Made by a program: the position numbers and the translations under genes. The notes beneath the pieces were generated by a model, which was not told where the DNA came from, ran no database searches, and worked only from the letters and a program-made list of their open reading frames with translations. A stretch of 7,229 nucleotides of DNA from the NCBI GenBank assembly GCA_030040695.1, contig JASHTE010000216.1, positions 1 through 7,229 on the forward strand. The letters are read 5' to 3'. Each line of letters starts with the position of its first letter. Position 1 is the stretch's first letter. This DNA comes from Vulcanimicrobiota bacterium (GTDB lineage: Bacteria; Vulcanimicrobiota; Vulcanimicrobiia; Vulcanimicrobiales; Vulcanimicrobiaceae). This document shows positions 6,001 to 7,229 of this stretch, in pieces.

Positions 6001-7229
6001 TCCACTCGCCTTCGGCACACGCGGCGACGACCTGCTGTGCGAGTATGTCGAGCGGCGCGCGCGGAATGCGGAGCGCGTCCATCGCGCCGCTGCGCAGTGC
6101 GCGCACGAGAGCGGCGCACTCGACGAGCTCGTCGCGTGTCGTCGCGAAGATCACGCCCTTCGGCTTTGCGCCGATCCAATGGCCGGAGCGGCCGATCCGC
6201 TGCAGCGCCACGCCGATCGCGCGCGGCGTCCCCAACTGAACGACGAGATCGATCGCGCCGATATCGATGCCGAGCTCGAGCGAGGCGGTTGCGACGACCG
6301 CTCGCAGCTCGCCGTTCTTCAACCGACGCTCGGCCTCGAAGCGTGCCTCACGCGAGAGACTGCCGTGATGCGGCATGAGCGCGTCCTCTCCGAGCCGCTC
6401 GCCGAGCGCAAAGGCGACGCGCTCGCTCATGCGCCGTGTCGGCACGAAGACGAGCGTCGTGCGATGCGCGAGGACGAGCTCGGCGACGCGATCGTAGATC
6501 TCATCCCACATCGGCGTGCTCGCGACGGCACTGAGCTCATCGCGCGGCACCTCAACCCGTACCTCCATCTCGCGTCTACTGCCGACGTCGACGATGCGCG
6601 TTGCCGGGCCGAGAAGGCGCGCTACCTCTTCGACCGGTTTCACCGTCGCAGAGAGGCCGATGCGCTGCGGTTTCTCTCCGCGCTCCCGGGCGACGAGCGC
6701 ATCGAGACGCGCGAGCGTCAACGCGAGATGCGCGCCGCGCTTGTCGCCAGCCATCGCATGGATCTCGTCGACGATGACGGTCTTCACGCTTTCGAAGAGG
6801 CGTCGCGAGCGCTGTGCCGTGAGGAGAATGAAGAGCGACTCCGGCGTCGTCACGAGCACATGCGGCGGTTTACGCAGCATCTCCGCGCGTTGCGCAGGCG
6901 TCGTATCACCGGTGCGAACCGCCGTTCGGATGGTTTCGAGTGAGATGCCGCGCTCGACGGCACGCAGTTGTAGCTCGTGCAGCGGCAGCTCCAAGTTCTT
7001 GCGGACGTCGTTCGAGAGTGCTTTCAGCGGCGAGACGTAGACGACGAGCGTTGCGTCGGGAAGCCGGCCCTCTTCCGCGCGCCGTACGAGGTCGTCGAGG
7101 CAGATCGAAAACGCCGCGAGCGTCTTTCCCGAGCCGGTGGGCGCGCAGATGAGGATGTCGCTGCCCTGCGCGACGAGCGGCCATCCCCGCTGCTGTGGCT
7201 CCGTCGGCTCGCCGAAGCGTTGCGCGAAC
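2999..7229 (-). CDS. lhr: Lhr-type large ATP-dependent DEXH helicase, N-terminus cut by window edge
   Basis: The open frame enters from the right edge and runs 1409 residues to TGA at 2999-3001; a TTG at 6992-6994 is internal, not a start. Superfamily 2 motifs follow in order (numbered from the edge): an EPTEPQ Q-like segment at 7-12, APTGSGKT at 29-36, SPLKALSND at 66-74, TTPESL at 127-132, DEIH at 154-157, SAT at 193-195, HHGSLS near 287, ASLELGIDIG near 315 and QRIGRSGH at 343-350. LLGSNSW (515-521) and IPFWNGEG (543-550) mark the Lhr winged-helix/beta-barrel core, and RVLARIHRLTIGQLRREIEPV after W1058 begins the long C-terminal half. Known Lhr proteins are 3'-5' ssDNA-dependent translocases and helicases in DNA damage repair, about 1500 residues long. 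Two oddities: an insert around 976-1055 containing a palindromic repeat, and an ending soon after DPLSLAGVILP, shorter than relatives. Only about 15-30 N-terminal residues seem missing. Confidence 0.95.
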   Translation of the reverse strand, partial: FAQRFGEPTEPQQRGWPLVAQGSDILICAPTGSGKTLAAFSICLDDLVRRAEEGRLPDATLVVYVSPLKALSNDVRKNLELPLHELQLRAVERGISLETIRTAVRTGDTTPAQRAEMLRKPPHVLVTTPESLFILLTAQRSRRLFESVKTVIVDEIHAMAGDKRGAHLALTLARLDALVARERGEKPQRIGLSATVKPVEEVARLLGPATRIVDVGSRREMEVRVEVPRDELSAVASTPMWDEIYDRVAELVLAHRTTLVFVPTRRMSERVAFALGERLGEDALMPHHGSLSREARFEAERRLKNGELRAVVATASLELGIDIGAIDLVVQLGTPRAIGVALQRIGRSGHWIGAKPKGVIFATTRDELVECAALVRALRSGAMDALRIPRAPLDILAQQVVAACAEGEWSADELYALTRSTYAYRDLAHADFEHVLSMLSDGIATSRGRSGTFIHYDRVNGRLRPRRGARLAAITCGGAIPDNANYTVVVEPEGQIVGTLDEDFAIESMAGDIFLLGSNSWLIRKIEAGVVRVEDAHGAPPSIPFWNGEGLGRTIELSREVCSLRERIDESDDENARAFLVAECGLDDAGAAQAVAYVRAGKRALGALPGDRLVVAERFFDEAGGMQLVLHTPFGARVNRAWGLALRKRFCRSFNLELQAAATDNGIVLSLTEQHAFPLEIVFEFVKSASVEDVLTQAMLPAPMFAARWRWNATRSLAILRRRGGRKVPPQIIRMRADDLVAAVFPDQAACAENLSGPIRVPDHVLVRETIDNCLREAMDVDALREILDGIELGDIATYAVDTPEPSPFSHEILNANPYAFLDDAPLEERRARAVQLRRTLGEEQEAGILDGEAIATVSREVQPLVRDADELHDALATLVVVTPVPAWQAWFAHLVQERRATTVARGGRTFWVCAERLADAESPTEILRGWLEHSGPVTVAELCERLGFDAPSIESALLELETQGQVLRGRWGPTATVAAEEPNLRSSPFVSAEEPSGRSVPYDCHGERSTNGVSAESNHRRKTLERPLDSASSTRYARDDKPMSEATNAGTKGSEQWCNRRVLARIHRLTIGQLRREIEPVSIAEYVRFLYRWQHAAPTTRLFGIDGTLQIVRQLEGYEAPAAAWETQILPARIVGYRPEYLDRLCYSGDVMWGRLSPHPALEPAEEEATRRRVRPTKLAPVTLLLRESAEELTPRRQYETERLSHTAQLVLAEIEGRGAPFFSEIMRGTKRLASEVEEALWELVAAGCVTADGFDALRSLIDAKRRLGEKGLRARPRSSSGRWTVLAASRERIEVEAFARRLLARWGVLCRDIVARESLAPAWRELVVVLRRMEARGELRGGRFVAGIGGEQFAPPEALEALRALRRGGGEDVEVGAYDPLSLAGVILPIHSSSAAAVNEGSSIIGR
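4104..4217. repeat. Palindromic repeat element inserted in frame within lhr
   Basis: The arms 4104-4143 and 4174-4217 are imperfect inverted repeats around a 30-base centre. Comparing the left arm with the reverse complement of the right, three blocks are identical and in order: TTGTCAT, GAGCGTAGC and GCGGAGTCGA, with diverged spacers between. The left arm resembles the dispersed GTCATCCCGAGCG-type palindromes of many GC-rich genomes, whose spurious translation contains HPERSE; here the plus strand reads CHPERSEWSSRSRG. The element is 114 bp (38 codons) and keeps the lhr frame open, encoding about residues 1004-1042 of the visible helicase. No clear target-site duplication is seen. Dispersal elsewhere in the genome is inferred, since only one copy lies in this window. 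Confidence 0.8.

Noticed and set aside
5618..6943. A 441-residue open frame on the plus strand
   Set aside because: It is antisense to the helicase motifs of lhr; its Arg/Asp/Glu/Ala-rich composition is typical of a GC-rich shadow frame.
6992..6994. TTG as the start codon of lhr
   Set aside because: The frame stays open to the window edge, and the 78 residues upstream include Walker A (APTGSGKT) and SPLKALSND, which the helicase needs.

Overview
This GC-rich window holds six protein genes and one inserted repeat. Five genes lie on the minus strand and one on the plus strand. High GC, GTG starts, strong GA-rich ribosome sites, an RsbW-type anti-sigma kinase and a tiny Lys/Arg/Ala-rich DNA-binding protein suggest a free-living bacterium from a GC-rich soil-type lineage. 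Eremiobacterota/WPS-2, Dormibacterota and actinobacterial relatives are possible, but the sequence alone does not fix the phylum. There are no tRNA, rRNA, CRISPR or phage genes.

Layout from left to right. (1) 1-384, minus: an RsbW/SpoIIAB-like anti-sigma ATPase, cut by the left edge. (2) 477-1361 and 1358-1888, minus: a two-gene operon with an ATGA overlap. The first gene (1358-1888) is a left-handed beta-helix, gamma-carbonic-anhydrase-like protein that has lost the expected zinc histidines. The second is an exported class A beta-lactamase-like serine hydrolase. (3) 1960-1994, minus: a textbook intrinsic terminator closing the next unit. (4) 2022-2192, minus: a 56-residue histone H1/protamine-like protein with its own promoter. 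(5) 2271-3092, plus: an alpha/beta hydrolase, divergent from the histone-like gene. (6) 2999 to beyond 7229, minus: a large Lhr-type DEXH DNA-repair helicase, cut at its N-terminus by the right edge and overlapping the hydrolase tail-to-tail by 94 bp.

The genes do not form one pathway. They look like separate housekeeping and stress modules: sigma-factor control, cell-envelope or antibiotic-related hydrolysis, DNA compaction, small-molecule hydrolysis and DNA repair. The most unusual structure is a 114-bp imperfect palindromic repeat (4104-4217) lying inside the lhr reading frame and translated in frame as about 39 residues. It recalls the protein-inserting palindromic elements of Rickettsia. 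The second is the lhr 3' end, which seems shortened and capped by sequence antisense to the hydrolase gene. No complete new defence or biosynthetic system is visible.
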